Source: Rotaria macrura
Lineage: Eukaryota > Rotifera > Eurotatoria > Philodinida > Philodinidae
Reading direction: 5' to 3'
Assembly (NCBI GenBank): GCA_900239685.1
Contig: OENT01000218.1
Coordinates: 92,158-156,157, forward strand
DNA length: 64,000 nucleotides
Every line of letters starts with the position of its first letter. Position 1 is the first letter of the stretch. The notes beneath the pieces are model-generated. The model was not told the DNA's origin. It saw only the letters and a program-made list of their open reading frames with translations, and did no database searches. Below, piece by piece: positions 1-12,224 of this stretch. Both the position numbers and the translations under genes were made by a program.

Positions 1-95
1 TAAAAAAGGATACACCAGTATGATATTTGAATACTTTTAGATTTGGATTGTTCTCTATAGGAAAAATAAAACTGACCACCCCAAGCAATTAAACA

Positions 96-1040
96 ATGAA
101 ACATAAACCAACATTCCTTGCTCTTTCAAGTTTTATAGCTGGAAACATTTGTTTCTTCACGCTTACGGAATTGTTCGGCTATAAGTTTATCGGACAATCT
201 CCTAAAACATCCGATTCATCCTTATCATCATCAACCGATCGACTACCACATGAACAATGTCGCAAATCACTCGAGGAGTCCGATGGATTCTTTTGTGAAT
301 ACGATCAAGATTGGGCTCGTCGTAAATCTATTCATCGTTCCCAAAATAAAAAGAATCGTCTTTCAAATGAACGAGGTTCGTTTTTTATTGATAATTGGGA
401 GCCGACATCTCATTGTAAATTTCAACAACGTTTGGGAACTCCAAGAGGTGGTAAATGGGTATGCGATATACATAGATTGCAAACGAATAATTCGCAAGTA
501 CCTCTCATTTACTCCTTCGGTTCAAGAAATGACTTCAGCTTTGAAGAAGTCATCAAAAATATACTGCCAGCAAGTGAAATACATACATTCGATATGAACT
601 TGTATACGTGTCCGAAGAATATTTGTACGTTTCATCAAGCTACATTAGGAAACGGAAAGGATAATAGAAGTCAATCACTAATACAAACTATCAATGCACT
701 ACATCATCAAAAGCGAAGAATCGATATTCTTAAAGTAGATATTGAAGGAAGTGAATTTGATCTATTTAACGAACTATTCAATTCTACTACGACAATCTCA
801 AAGTCAAAAACGNTGGCTTCTTCGCCTCAAAAACCTTATATCCGCCAGATTCTTGTAGAAATTCATCTACAGCGGGATACTGGCTACAATGAAAGCCTTC
901 GTGCACATAACTTATTCGAACTATTTCGCCAGAATAATTACGCCATATTTCACAAAGAAGCGAATCTCTTCGATTTCGGCAATGTGTTTGAGTATTCGTT
1001 TATTCGGCTTAATCCGATGTTTTTTCTTGACTCATCATAA
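96..1040 (+). CDS. METTL24/FkbM-like membrane-anchored methyltransferase
   Basis: A single open frame of 314 codons from an ATG at 96 to TAA. The first ~30 residues hold a hydrophobic segment that reads as a type II signal anchor, predicting a Golgi/ER lumenal enzyme. A Cys-containing region leads into GGKWVCD (about 120) and YSFGSRNDFSFE (about 139-150), the METTL24-type hallmark, then a FHQATLGN segment. The core S-adenosylmethionine-fold motif DILKVDIEGSEFDLF (about 210-224) and ILVEIH (about 251) is typical of Methyltransf_21/FkbM proteins. Substrate is unknown; METTL24-like proteins are uncharacterised putative methyltransferases, so catalysis is inferred from family. One codon (~240) is ambiguous because of the N at 813. 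No intron is evident. Family assignment is fairly firm, exact orthology is not. Confidence 0.8.
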   Translation: MKHKPTFLALSSFIAGNICFFTLTELFGYKFIGQSPKTSDSSLSSSTDRLPHEQCRKSLEESDGFFCEYDQDWARRKSIHRSQNKKNRLSNERGSFFIDNWEPTSHCKFQQRLGTPRGGKWVCDIHRLQTNNSQVPLIYSFGSRNDFSFEEVIKNILPASEIHTFDMNLYTCPKNICTFHQATLGNGKDNRSQSLIQTINALHHQKRRIDILKVDIEGSEFDLFNELFNSTTTISKSKTXASSPQKPYIRQILVEIHLQRDTGYNESLRAHNLFELFRQNNYAIFHKEANLFDFGNVFEYSFIRLNPMFFLDSS

Positions 1041-1108
1041 TAAAAGAAAGGTCTCATCTAAATCTCCCGTGAATAATAGAGTTGCCTCATAGTTTATAGA
1101 TGACACTT

Positions 1109-1250
1109 AGGTGTTGGTATGATGGTACGTGTTAGTGTGGATTGGTGTGGGAATAGACGGATGTGAGTTTCTGTGGAAATACAGGTGGGCTATGTAATAT
1201 AAATTTGGGTGAAGAAAAGATTCACCACCACCCATCCTCACACATCCACA
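1109..1250. repeat. Telomere-like G-rich then C-rich hairpin (degenerate)
   Basis: Degenerate TGTGGG-like words (GTGTTGG, GTGTGG, GGTGTGGG, CTGTGG, GGTGGG) run from 1109 to about 1190. After a short spacer, complementary words (CACCACCACCC, CCTCACACATCCAC) follow at 1221-1250. TGTGGG is the reported bdelloid telomeric unit. The order G-rich then C-rich on one strand is that of two telomere ends joined head to head, or of a foldback made from a similar word. Confidence 0.5.
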
Positions 1251-2858
1251 TGGCATGATTTAAACGGAATCATGATCAATTGTTTCAAAAGATAATACCA
1301 ATTAAAATAAATTTCAAAAGAGTTTGCGTTCTGAATCGAATTTTTAACAGATCAACTCGCTCAAGTTCCTCATGAAATTCTTGTCAAATAGATCTAATCT
1401 TAATTTTATCCATTTCCGATCTCTTTCTTATCGTGATATTTACAACAAAGTAGTTGGGAAGCTTCGTGTGATATAATCAGCAATACTTGTGGAAATAGAA
1501 TCCAAATGAATGCTCATTCGATAAATTTTTTTACACCCTTTTCCCAATCCATGAAAAGAAATCTCTATTTTGTGAATCTCTAAGGTAACATGTAAAACCT
1601 GTTTCCTAAATTTATTGAAAGATCTCGAGCATTTGTCGCTCATGATCGCTTCAATGTGTACGAGTTGTATTTAGCTAGAACACTTAATGTCAAGAAATTC
1701 CCTGCCGAAGCAAGTAACATGGGTAACATTCCACTATTGAAATTCATACAGATGTCAATTTTTGCTAGGCGGTACAGTTTTTGAAGTATAGCAGCTCTTC
1801 GATGCAAATCTGCACTCTTCATAAATTCTTCCCTAGAGTATTTTTGAAAAGAATTGCATGGCTTGAAAGATTGAATTCGGATTCTTCATTGAAAAGACGA
1901 AGAAGGTGTTGTCGAATTTAGCAGCATTTTCAATGTCTTCGTAGTTTCCTGTAAACGTACAGTTGATTATTTGAAGCTGAAGGGTGACTTGGCTCGAGAT
2001 TAATTCTGTATATTCTAGAAAATTCCTTTAATTTAGCATTGTATGCACGTTTATTGATGCTTACTAATGAAGTACGATCGTAGTTTTCATTTCATAATCT
2101 AAGTGACTATGGAACGAGCAATGTACGATAAAAATGGTGCAAAGATTCNNNNNNNNNNNNNNNNNNNNNNNNNNNNNNNNNNNNNNNNNNNNNNNNNNNN
2201 NNNNNNNNNNNNNNNNNNNNNNNNNNNNNNNNNNNNNNNNNNNNNNNNNNNNNNNNNNNCGGTGTTCGCAAAGCATTGCTTGTCTGCTGAGTTATCACCA
2301 AAATATAGGGAAGTGAAGCCTGTTTATCCCTGAGAGGAAATAATTTCTATGCAAAATGCAGTCGTTGATAGTAGGAGTAAATTATTCCAGACTGAAACAA
2401 ATGCTGAACTGCTCGATCGTTGCATGTAGACTTAACTGGAATCGAGCTGTTAAAGTCTTCATTAAGAGTTCATGAGGGATATTTCTTTTTTAATTTGAAG
2501 AAAAGTGAATTACTGGTTCGCTTATCTTTCCATTCTCGCTCACCAATTTTCGTCGCTCGTTTAATATATAGTACTATACGAGTAACTATAATAATAGTCA
2601 ACTAATGTGGTATTGGATCATTATAACTCGTAGTAATCTATCGGTTGCAGCGTCGACATCATACGTTTATTATTGAATTTCAAGAATCTAAGGATCAGAT
2701 AGCTTTATAATGAAATTCAAAAGAGCATGTGAGTTAATATACAGGAGAAGTATGAAGGGTGAATCATGCAACAACATTGAAAGCAAAGCAAAAAATAGAT
2801 CCAGTTCGAGAATATGAAGTACACTCATTCTTGTTCAAGCTTGCTTTTCACTTATGTG
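1251..2858. other. Intergenic, no supported gene; contains an assembly gap
   Basis: Ordinary AT-rich sequence. Short antisense frames at 1440-1822 show no recognisable domain and no codon bias. A run of 111 Ns occupies 2149-2259; every open frame crossing it is an artefact of the Ns. Confidence 0.6.
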
Positions 2859-3175
2859 TCATGGAAGATGTTCCCTTTTTTTTCTTCTGGCTTCAGATGG
2901 CCGTTGTTTAGTCTTGACTACTCGAAGTGAAACTGTATTATCAGTATTTTTATCAAGAGGTTGAACGTTGTTTCTCAGAAAATATTCCATGAAGAATTGC
3001 TCGAGACCTTTTCTAACCTCGCTGGACATGTACCAGTACATGTATAACGTACACACATAATTGCAGTGATATAAGTCGAGAATGAGTTATCCGATGACAC
3101 AGCCAACACTCAGACGAAGAAAATCTTTCTGAACACAACGGATTAAATCCAAATAAAGTAGACCACAAATATTTA

Positions 3176-4524
3176 AGGCACTTTTCATTGTTTCATTTTC
3201 TCCATGAAAGATCATTTGATAATAGCATCCGAATAGTGCTTTCGACAGCTCTCATAGTGCAATACAAGACTGATGTGTAGTGATATATGAAAGACAATTT
3301 TTTTATTTGTTTACGAAGAGAATGGTTTTCTCCAGAGATCAAAAGTTTACGGCACTTTTGGACAAATCTCGAAAAGAATTTCAAATACACCTTTTTTTCT
3401 ACCTGGTTTATACTTTTTATGGTATATTTTGTTTATTTGTTTATCAAGCTAGCTATTCATGGGCAACCAGCTGACTGATACGTTTATTCGAGCTTAGATC
3501 GTGGCTTTACATTGTACTGGTTTAAATCAAGTCGAAAGCTCAAAACAGCTCAAAGTTTCTTGATATTGTGTACAAAATGCCATCAAGAAATACAAAGAAC
3601 ATGGTATATAAAATGATCTCAAGCGTTCAGATTGTCCAAAAAAAGAATTATTCGCTGCATACGTCATTTTAAACGATTAGTTAGAGGCAATTCTCGTCTT
3701 AGTGCAAAAAAAAAAGCTTCGGACTTAAACAAAAGCTTACCAAAACAAATCACACCAGAAACAATACACCGGTATCTGAAACGTTTTGGCTTTGGATACT
3801 GGTAAAAATAAAGTAGTAGTGGTTGAATGCTAAACATAGGCTGTGACCTGTTGCCTGGTGCACACAGCTGTCAAGCTGGACATGTGGCGATTGAAGAAAT
3901 GTAAAATTTTCCGATTTATCGACGTTTTATGTTATGAAACAAAAGAATCTCTGCAAAATATGGCATTTGGAAAAGGAGACGCTTCTTCCTGAATGTTTGG
4001 AACAAACGAATACAGGTTGTGGCGCCATGATTGGATTCTGGAGTAGAATATCGTGCTTTGTCACAACAGCAGTCAAGATTAATATGGAAAATATTAATGG
4101 GCATTTATATTGTGATGTGTTACAACACGACTTGAAAAAATTCGTCACAAAAATGACTAACAAGACCAAGATGATTTTCCAACAAGATTTGACTCCCTGC
4201 CATACCTTCGATATCGTCAAGGAAAAAATTGCTAAATTGAAATTAAATGTACTCGATTGATCTCCTAAAAGTCCAGACTTGAACCCCATAGAAATTTTAT
4301 GGTCAATTTCGGACAAAAGACTGGGCTCAAAAGTAATTTATTCAAGACAACCCCTGGGGAATCGTCTCTGGAAGGAATGCAGCAACATTGATCAGGACGA
4401 TTGACCTTCAGATTTCGCTACTCATCATTCTTGTAGTCCACTCTGAGAGATATCGAAAACCCTATTTGGATGCTATATTATCAAATGATCTTTCATGGAG
4501 AAAATAAAACAATGAAAAGTGCCT
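3176..4524 (+). mobile_element. Tc1/mariner-like DNA transposon with ~57-bp TIRs
   Basis: Terminal inverted repeats at 3176-3232 and 4468-4524 start AGGCACTTTTCATTG and differ at only a few positions. The element is flanked by TA at 3174-3175 and 4525-4526, the target duplication of the superfamily. It contains a decayed transposase and sits inside the GPCR pseudogene, between the TM6 and TM7 coding pieces. The similarity of its arms suggests insertion in the not very distant past. Confidence 0.85.
3517..4440 (+). pseudogene. Tc1-like transposase, inactivated
   Basis: Fragments in several frames reproduce a Tc1 transposase in order. An N-terminal helix-turn-helix region lies at about 3517-3800 (…ITPETIHRYLKRFGFGYW, the paired-like DNA-binding part). 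The catalytic core is at 3934-4300, with FQQDLTPCHT carrying the second Asp and SPKSPDLNPIE carrying the Glu of the DDE triad. A TGA at 4258 replaces the Trp codon expected before SPKSPDLNP. Several frameshifts separate the DNA-binding and catalytic halves. The copy cannot make an active enzyme. Confidence 0.85.
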
Positions 4525-5219
4525 TACGCATTTTTGATCTACTTTAGATACCTTGGAAGCTGAACGGAAAACCCGATACAGCCAGTATAACTAGTCGAGG
4601 AAAGAACATACAACGAACTTGTTGGGCTAAATTTTCATGAGACCCTTGAGCGATAGCACCACGAAGGCTTCTCACTGTACTCATTGTAGAAATCGACATC
4701 ACTAGAATCGAACAGATACAGAAGACCAAAGGTCTCCATGCATATGTAATGAAGGTCATGTACGGCCTGCTTACCAGCACACGCACACCATCGACGATGT
4801 CACTAGTAACGATTACTGGCACTTCGAGATGTCGCATCATATTGATCGAAGGCTGAACAACATGAGAACGAAATGGGCGATACCGTGGTCGTATAAATTA
4901 GGTAATTGTGTTCAGTACAAGCAGCGTGACTCAGACTGTAGACAACCAAGCCATTAACAAGTATACTTTCCAAAGAAATCGCTGACAAATGGATTTTAGT
5001 CAACACTTCACCAACCAGAAGATGATGGATACTTGAATTAAGCCAAAAACGATTCGTTTTAGCATATATCAAACTGTTTAGAGTAGATCCAACAATGCTG
5101 AAAATGAGCAGCGGCTTCGAAATTGTATAATTGAACAAGCGTGTAATAAGAAGAGCTGTTTCTATGCTTGCCATGGCAAAAATTGATATGATCGTCTTTG
5201 ATTTCCTCTTTTCATGCAT

Positions 5220-6117
5220 CTAAAAAGTAAACTCTTGAGATATCATGATTGCGCTCGAATGGTTTTGTCTTTTTTCTTTCTCGTAGAAGAATTCAATTCT
5301 TTAAATAGAATTTCTTCTGAAACGTTGAAACGTAAGAATTGATGGTATGTGACAAGGCATCAGTACCACTTCAGACATTCGAAGAAAAGGTCTGCTTTTG
5401 ACGTACGTATGGTATCCTTGATTTCTACATAAAAAAGTCATCTGTATCTTTTGAAAAACATCCAGGTCGAGTACCGATGAGCTCATTAAATTTGATGTTT
5501 GTATGAATATCACTTGATGTCATCACCATCGAAATTATGTCAGAAAGGAAGTCGTACAAAACTGATGGTTGGTTTGTGTGTCGAGTTAGTATCAGTCAGC
5601 CACACAACACGTGCTAGATTAAGAAACGATCATGAATTTAGTTTAGTACAATATGAAATTTTGCTTTCAAAAAAGAATAAAATAATAACAATAATGAAAA
5701 AACCACTCTCTCGTAACAATCAATCAACCACTCACTGTCATAATGAAACACGAGCGTGAAACACATGTAAGATATCTAAAGGAGGATTAGCTGTCTATAA
5801 ATGGTGCATGCTGATCCTAACATTTCAACCCTCCCCTCTTATAGAAAAACTAAAGGAATATATTTGATGACAATAACTATTCTTATAATTAGTTGTTTAA
5901 TTATAGTCATCAGATTTAACACAGATGTAAAGAAATGAATGAGTCACGTTGATGTTAAGATATTTAGTGCTATTTTCTCGTAATAATTTTCGACGGAAGC
6001 ACGATTTGATAAACATTAAGAGTTTTTCTATGATAGATGCTTGATTTTTAATCGAGCTTTCGTTTTGCAATGACCAATCTTTTGTGTGAAGGGTAAGTAG
6101 CCGTTGAATTAACCACA
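5220..6117. other. Intergenic, no supported gene
   Basis: Short open frames on both strands (5301-5759, 5897-6193) show no family motif. I see no repeat structure here. Confidence 0.5.
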
Positions 6118-6416
6118 CCCATGTAACGTTTTTCGAGTCACAATGCGTCTCTGAGCTTTTATGAACGATAGCACTCCACGTATCAGGACGCATCTAGAAC
6201 GCAATATTTTCGGGGCAGCAGACACATCCAGAGTAACATGATGCGTCTATACTCTTTCAGTATCTTGACGTATCACAACTCGTTTGCATTTGAAGATACG
6301 TCAGGGCCCGTCACAAATGCAGCATTTTCAAGCGTGGGAGCGCATCCTGAAGCAAAGGCGTCTAAGCTCGTCTGCATTCAAGATGCGTTAGAACGCGTTT
6401 ACTGTCCCCCCCCCCC
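6118..6416. mobile_element. Foldback-type element rich in GATGCGTC / ACGCATC words
   Basis: Begins CCCATGTAACG at 6118, sharing its terminus with the elements ending at 10702 and 50327. Degenerate copies of GATGCGTC, GACGCATC and AACGCGTT recur about every 20-30 bases to 6400, on both strands. It ends at an 11-base C run (6406-6416). No second terminus was recognised, so bounds are approximate. Confidence 0.4.
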
Positions 6417-7342
6417 AAAAAAAAATATTAAAATTTCTCATTACTCTGTGTTGCAATTGAGCCGACGCATCATATTAAACTATGATATAACCCCCGAATA
6501 CCGTGAGCAACAGAGTGGTAATTTTTTGAGCGATAGTGTGAATCAAAATATGAACCCATGGACAGTTCACTAGAAGCCGAACATAACTTGTGCTGAGTCA
6601 TACATAGCTGGATATTGTGTATTATCTTCATGAATCACACGAATTAATCGTTTTACAGTGCCTTTGATAAGTTTAAGAATACAGCTGTCGACTTATCTTG
6701 CTTTGTAAAATAAATATAGTTAGAATATTTATTTTAATGAAACCTTGATAAGTCATTCTTTTTATCAATGAAACAACAGGGGAAAAATTCAAAATCTTGG
6801 TTACTGAAAAACTTAAGAAAAACAAATATATCTGTCTTTGAAGGGTATAAATGTACATATTTGCAGTATAATAATATTAATTAATATTTTTTCCATTAAC
6901 ATAAGGACACCATAAAACCTATTTTTATAGAAAATGAGAACGATATATCACAAGACATAAAATTAAAAGAATCTTTTCTATATAGCTTTTGGTAACCGTT
7001 ATACTGCAATCTTTTAACTCATCCATCGGAAATAGAGTGATTGATCTGACAGCAAGAGTTTTTAAATTTACTTAATTATTTTTTAGAATATAATATTGAT
7101 CGATATTTGTATTAAAATATTTAAAAAATCGTTTGTTTTCATTTTTTTTAAATAGTTAAGATGCGTTTTCTTTTCGCTCTTCTTAACTTTATAAAATAAG
7201 TTTTACTTCGAAGCATTGTTCATCATAATATAGAACAATAAAGATAACTATACTAAACTCTGCATCAAATAACATTTTTGTGCAGTTTTTATTAAAAAAG
7301 CAATCGAAAGTAAAAACAGAATATGCATCTAAGCTACTTAGT
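6417..7342. other. AT-rich intergenic, no supported gene
   Basis: Low-complexity AT-rich sequence with no coding signal or clear repeat. Confidence 0.5.
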
Positions 7343-9359
7343 CCCAGGCAAGCAAAAGACGGGTAAAAAGTCTAGTCGAATTTCTACTCATGACGGAGCG
7401 ACCTGTCTCGTCTTTTTCTCAAAACCGACTGGAATATGACTAGTCTGCAATCATTAGAGTCTACATCTCACGTCATAAGTACATGGCAGATGGGCGTCAT
7501 TCTGATGAATATGACTGGTCTTTTTCTCAAAACAGACTAGACTTGTTGTACTGTCCTGTTGTCCGTCCAAAAACGTGCTACCCTGGGAAAATCAGAGCAT
7601 CAACCGCTTTGTATGTCGTCAGTGGTAGCTATATGTACTAGTTGCGTCCGGACTAGTCTAAATGATAGGAATATACTGCTGAATATTAGATTCGAACATG
7701 CAATCAATATATCACTTACCCATTGTTTAGCCGATTGAACTATATGATCGAGTTAATCATTTCTAGATATCAGTAGTCATCGAAAGATGCTATTTAATAG
7801 AATTTTACTCATAGTTACAATTGTTAATATGAATAAAAATTACTTTCAAAGAATGAGAATTACTCAGACCAAATAAAATTATTTTAAATTTTATTTCGAT
7901 GGGGTAAGAGCAATATTTTTCTCAGTTGCTATAAAAAGTGCATGGAATCGATTTGTATTGAAAATAACTCATTGTCGTCAAATTGAAAAATAAATTAAAA
8001 ATAGCTTTAAATTAATAGATATAATTTTTTTCGATAACAATCCAAGTTTATTTTTGATTTCAATTTTCGCAATCGAAATTTAAAGATAAATTGAATTTCT
8101 TTGGTTCAATTTATCATTATTAAAATCTATGTTACCAAGAATTCAGTTTAAGTTACATTAGTATTCGATACAAAACATTTCAGGTTTTATATATTTATTT
8201 TTTGAATTTATTTAATGCATTTTAATTTATTTTCCATGATGAAGATTGATAATTGTCGTTTAGAACTAAGTATTTTATTTCGTAATTTAATCTCATTCTT
8301 TTTTCGCTCCAATGTACTCAAGTATTTTTAGTATAGATAATCGCAAATTCGCTTTTATTCGTATACTGATTATAGTTATAGTAAAAATAAACTCAGATAA
8401 AATTTTGCATGCATGCTCAAATTCGATTGTAAATGGTTGCTAATTTTCATGACCATATGATGTGAAAGAGCACGTTTAACCATCAGTCATAAAGAGAAAA
8501 AACTATTTCCTATTTAACTATATGATTTTACATAGTGGACTTGAAAAGATCTAAATATTAAGGGGCGGCATATATTTACACCATAAATTTTTATTTATCT
8601 TCTCAATAATTGTGAGTGTTGACCCTTACTTGAAACCTATAACGGTATGATTACTACTCCAGCACCTACTTCATATCCTAAATTCTCTTGATTATGCACT
8701 AATCATACTAAAAAAGCATAAAGATACTAAAAAAACTTCCGTATATTACTCGCTCTGTGGTCTAGTTCTATTGATAGTAGTCGAAATGAGAACTTCTGAT
8801 AAATAAACCAAGAGAAATGGATCTTTTAAAAATCCAGGCTATTTTAGACTAAATTAGTCAGCACTTTGTCGGAAACGCAGTAGTAATGAAAATCATACAA
8901 AACAGTTCCAATTAGTCAGCATAATTATTAGAAGGCATTGCAGCCTAATTAAGACATTTCCAACTAGTTTTAATTATATTTCAGATAAACCACCGTCAGG
9001 CCGTTTGCTAGACAACCGCCATCGACGCTAGTCTTTGGCTAGCATCTGCTTTGCCGCCTGAATATCCGTCAGGCATTATATACTGTCGGGTACCATGTTC
9101 GAACCCACCATTCTTCACCCTTACTTTCTCCTTTTTCTAATATGCAGACTAATCAGAGATCATTAAGGAGACTAAGCGGACTAGACATGACGGGTATTAC
9201 GAATTTTTCGACTACTCTAGACGTAGTTGCCAGACATTTTGTCTACAGGCAGCCCGTCTTGATGGGTAAGCTAGATGTTTCAGACGAGACCTGACAAGTA
9301 GTGTTGACGCTTCAGACTAGTCAAGTTGGGCGTCCTTCCTATTTTTTTGTTTGCCTGGG
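7343..9359. mobile_element. CCCAGG-ended element with GACTAG words and GT/GT flanks
   Basis: The left end CCCAGGCAAGCAAAAGACG and the right end, inverted, CCCAGGCAAACAAAA form imperfect terminal repeats. Both sides are flanked by the direct dinucleotide GT. Subterminal zones at 7370-7560 and 9000-9340 carry many copies of GACTAG/CTAGTC and GACGGG. The middle (about 7600-8950) is AT-rich and looks unrelated, so it may be a later insertion or the unit may be two adjacent relatives. No ORF. Confidence 0.45.
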
Positions 9360-9806
9360 GTACTACAGCGATAATGAAAATCCTAACGATAATGTCAAGA
9401 TAACAATCCATCGTGTGAACAACAGAAAGTACTTCCGAGTTTAAGGATCCAGTAGCATACAGTTTTATTTATTGCATGATATTTTCAATAAAATCTTTTG
9501 AACAGAAATGCATTATCACAGAAATACTCATTTGATAATATCGATCTGTTAAACCAAACCTTATTTGATTTAATCTTTAACACATAAACGAAGACCGAGT
9601 TTTACAATTCAAAAGAAAAAATATCATGAATATCATATACGTATTCAATAAAACTAAATAAATTTCTTTGTTACTCAACTGAATCAATAAGGAACTTTTT
9701 TTACCGCAAAAAACAATTTCCAACAACGAAATATAACACTGACTTTGCTACAGGGTAATTTAGTAGTTTAGCTAGAGCAAACTCCGTTTCACCCAAGCCT
9801 ATTTTT

Positions 9807-10102
9807 CCCAGGTGAAAGCATACGGTACGTATACGGCTGTTTACGGTCAAATACGGAGCGTATACGGCCGTAAACCTGGTCCATGATTTACGACCGTATT
9901 TTAACGCGAATACGGCCGTATCCGATCGATATACGATACAAATACGGCACAAGTATGGTGAGAATACGGTCGTAAATCATGGACCTGGTTTACGGTGGAA
10001 TACGGTATTAATACGGTCGTTTATGGTGTAATTACGGCGTAGAAACGGCCGTTTACGGTGAAGTTACGGTAATTTACAGTGGACCGTAACCTTCCTCCTG
10101 GG
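9807..10102. mobile_element. CCCAGG-ended foldback element built of TACGGCCGTA words
   Basis: 296 bp. The left end CCCAGGTGAAAGCATACGGT matches the inverted right end at 16 of 20 positions, and the element is flanked by TT on both sides. Inside are about twenty degenerate copies of TACGG/CCGTA. A 29-bp inverted pair (about 9872-9900 and 9970-9998, containing ACCAGGTCCATG in inverted form) makes a strong central hairpin. No ORF. Confidence 0.65.
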
Positions 10103-10319
10103 TTGTTTAAATGCAGCTTTTGATGGCTATCATTCTTAGGCATGCAACAAAATGAAAACTGGTTTGGAAGTTTTGGTGTTTTTTTGGAAATATAATCTTT
10201 TTGACGAATTTCAAAATGAAAACCTCAAAATCAAAAGTATTAGATTTGGTGCATGTATGACTACTCTTCATTGACAATACCTACTATTTAACTTTGAATT
10301 CAGTTGTGTTTCGGAAATC

Positions 10320-10702
10320 AGTGTCATAAAGCGCGTTTTCGGCATTTCATGACTTCACTCATACATCCATGAAACGCGTTTTATCCACTTCTTTGATTTT
10401 ACTGCGTTTATTGGTTAGCAAATATATTACGTTTCCATCATGATACACGATTTAACGCAAGAAAAGACAGATTGCGTTCACACGAGTTTTGAAATAAGAA
10501 TTTAAGCGCGTTTGTATGTGTTTGCTCTGATTAACGCTGAAAACTCTACGAAGTTCTTTAAACTCGTTTAAAAAGATAACAATTACAAACGGCTTTATCT
10601 GCGTTTTTATCATAACTCGATACCGAAACGTATCAGGACGCCAAAATTTGCAACATAAACGCATCTAACTGCGTCTAAAAATGCGTTTCGAGATTACATG
10701 GG
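10320..10702. mobile_element. Element rich in AAACGCGTTT words, CCCATGTAA terminus
   Basis: Dense degenerate copies of AACGCGTTT, AAACGCA and ACGCGTT run from 10320 to 10702. The right terminus inverted reads CCCATGTAATCTCGAAACGC, close to the terminus of the element at 50015-50327. The left boundary is not clear. Confidence 0.45.
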
Positions 10703-11535
10703 ATGTGAGAGCACTTTTGCCAAATGAGTACTGTTGTATCTTTACCTCAATATTATATTGATTCATGTTCTATTATGGTTCCCTAATTCTTTTTGTTTTT
10801 TCCAATTCTTATCAACTAAACAAGCCATTAAGAGACATTAATGTAGCAGTAATGAAAAATTCAATGTGAAGTGGGAAACAACACCCATCATAAGAAATAA
10901 AAAAGAGGTTTCTAACCAATAAATCTCTTGAAAGATAATTCTAAGAAAGTCATGATAAAGATTTGTCTTTTATTTTCTATTTTTAAGTATGTTCGAAATC
11001 TTTTAGAATATCGATTCAAAATTCAATTAGTAAAGACTCAAGTACCCTTCGACTGAGTCAATTTATTTCATAGAGCTATTTTCTAAAGCTGCATATAACA
11101 TACAACTGGTCGTTGAAGCATCTATTTTGTGGGTGTGACTGTGTGCGTGTGCGTGTGCGTGCGGATGAGGTAAGAGTGAGATGTATAGATGGCTAGGTAT
11201 GAGGGTGACAACTATTTGTGTAATTAACTTTTTCTAGTCATGAAGTATAATAAGTTCTGAGATAAATTTTATTTACGTTGAATATAAAATTTGTTATTTC
11301 AATAGTGCTTGCAAAGAAGTATCATCGATTTGTGTATAAATATCGTTTTGTTGTTACGAAAAGTAACGTGATTCTAATTGTATACTAACTACCTCAAGAG
11401 ATCGGTGCTGACTGAAAGTGAAATACAGTTTGTTTTTTTAGTGACGGAAGTATAGATTGTTATATTATATTTAATCCCACATAATATAATACAATAAAAG
11501 CTATGGAAAGAAAAATCGCAATCAAACATATGTAA
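10703..11535. other. Intergenic with a G-rich telomere-like stretch
   Basis: At 11129-11200 a GTGGGTGTGACTGTGTGCG-type stretch (TGTGGG/TGTGCG words, decaying to the right) resembles degenerate telomeric repeat. Unlike other copies in the window it lacks a following C-rich half. The rest is AT-rich with no gene seen. Confidence 0.35.
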
Positions 11536-12224
11536 CTAATACAAATATCGAAATATTAGATAATAGTTTCCTCGCTTCCCACTAGCAAACTTATAATTAC
11601 CGTACGATATTAGTATATGAAAATCTTTTACAATAAAACATTTTCGATAAAGTCTATCTTCATCTTGTGGTTTATTATCAACATCTTCAGTTTCGCCAAA
11701 TAATTTACACATTTGATTATAAAACAGTTCTTGTTCTATTAAGTTTTTAAATAAATACTCCTCGCTTAAATCCAAATGTAAAATTTGACGATTTAAATCC
11801 TCCTCAATTACATTTTGATTCTTCAAATATCAGTTCATATCACATGAAAATTCAATAACGAGTAATTGAATAGCTTTTTCAATAGAGATTCGTTCAATAT
11901 TTTCGCAGGTTTCTGAAACGGTTCGTTCACTTTCATTTACGAACATATCATCTAGTTTTTCTCTATTTTCAAAATGCTTTTTATTTATCACTCTAATATG
12001 AAATCACCATAACTAGTCTCTTTAAGATTTTGTGATAAACGTTTATCTCTTTCCCAATCCATGTCTTCCAGCGATTCGACTTCGTTTGGATAAAGTCCAT
12101 TTTTATTTATATATATGCCCGTCACATCCACTTCCAATATGCGCGGTACGGATTTCAATGAATATATTCCACGTTCAAATTTTTCTTTGATTGACATCAT
12201 GTTATTCAAATCAGTTGTTGCCAT
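11536..12224 (-). pseudogene. Unrecognised acidic protein, broken by a frameshift and a stop
   Basis: An ATG at 12224 on the minus strand opens a 78-codon frame rich in Asp/Glu (…SLEDMDWERDKRL…) ending at 11988. About ten bases earlier another frame takes over and stays open, apart from one TGA near 11830, to a TAG at 11536. It reads KHFENREKLDD, then EKAIQLLVIEF, then HLDLSEEYLFKNLIEQELF and a C-terminus with FASGKRGNYYLIF. Together this makes about 228 codons of amphipathic, acidic, soluble-looking protein. The long conserved frame across two disruptions suggests a recently lost gene, or a gene with an unseen tiny intron. No family recognised. Confidence 0.4.

Larger units (their letters stand above)
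2859..5219 (-). pseudogene. Rhodopsin-like GPCR pseudogene interrupted by a Tc1-like transposon
   Basis: Read on the minus strand from an ATG at 5219, the frame gives a TM1/ICL1/TM2-like start (SIVGSTLNSLIYAKTNRFW) and the end of TM3 with a CSAFDQYDATS motif, the position where bdelloid chemoreceptor-like GPCRs usually have IDQYLSTS in place of DRY. The frame then shifts near 4800. The next frame (4840 to 4544) continues with TM5 and a basic ICL3 and a TM6-like segment (VILAVSGFPFSFQGI). The TM7/tail piece, YMYWYMSSEVRKGL followed by a basic cytoplasmic tail, lies at 3056-2859, separated from TM6 by the Tc1-like element at 3176-4524. Frameshift, internal stops and insertion make it non-functional. 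Ligand unknown. Confidence 0.65.

Noticed and set aside
2064..2333. Four overlapping open frames on both strands
   Set aside because: They are open only because they cross 111 Ns.
7685..7760. tRNA-like sequence on the minus strand (TAGTTCAATCGGCTAA and TGTTCGAATC boxes)
   Set aside because: Box A- and B-like words are present but the T-arm and acceptor stems do not pair; at best an old tRNA-derived repeat.
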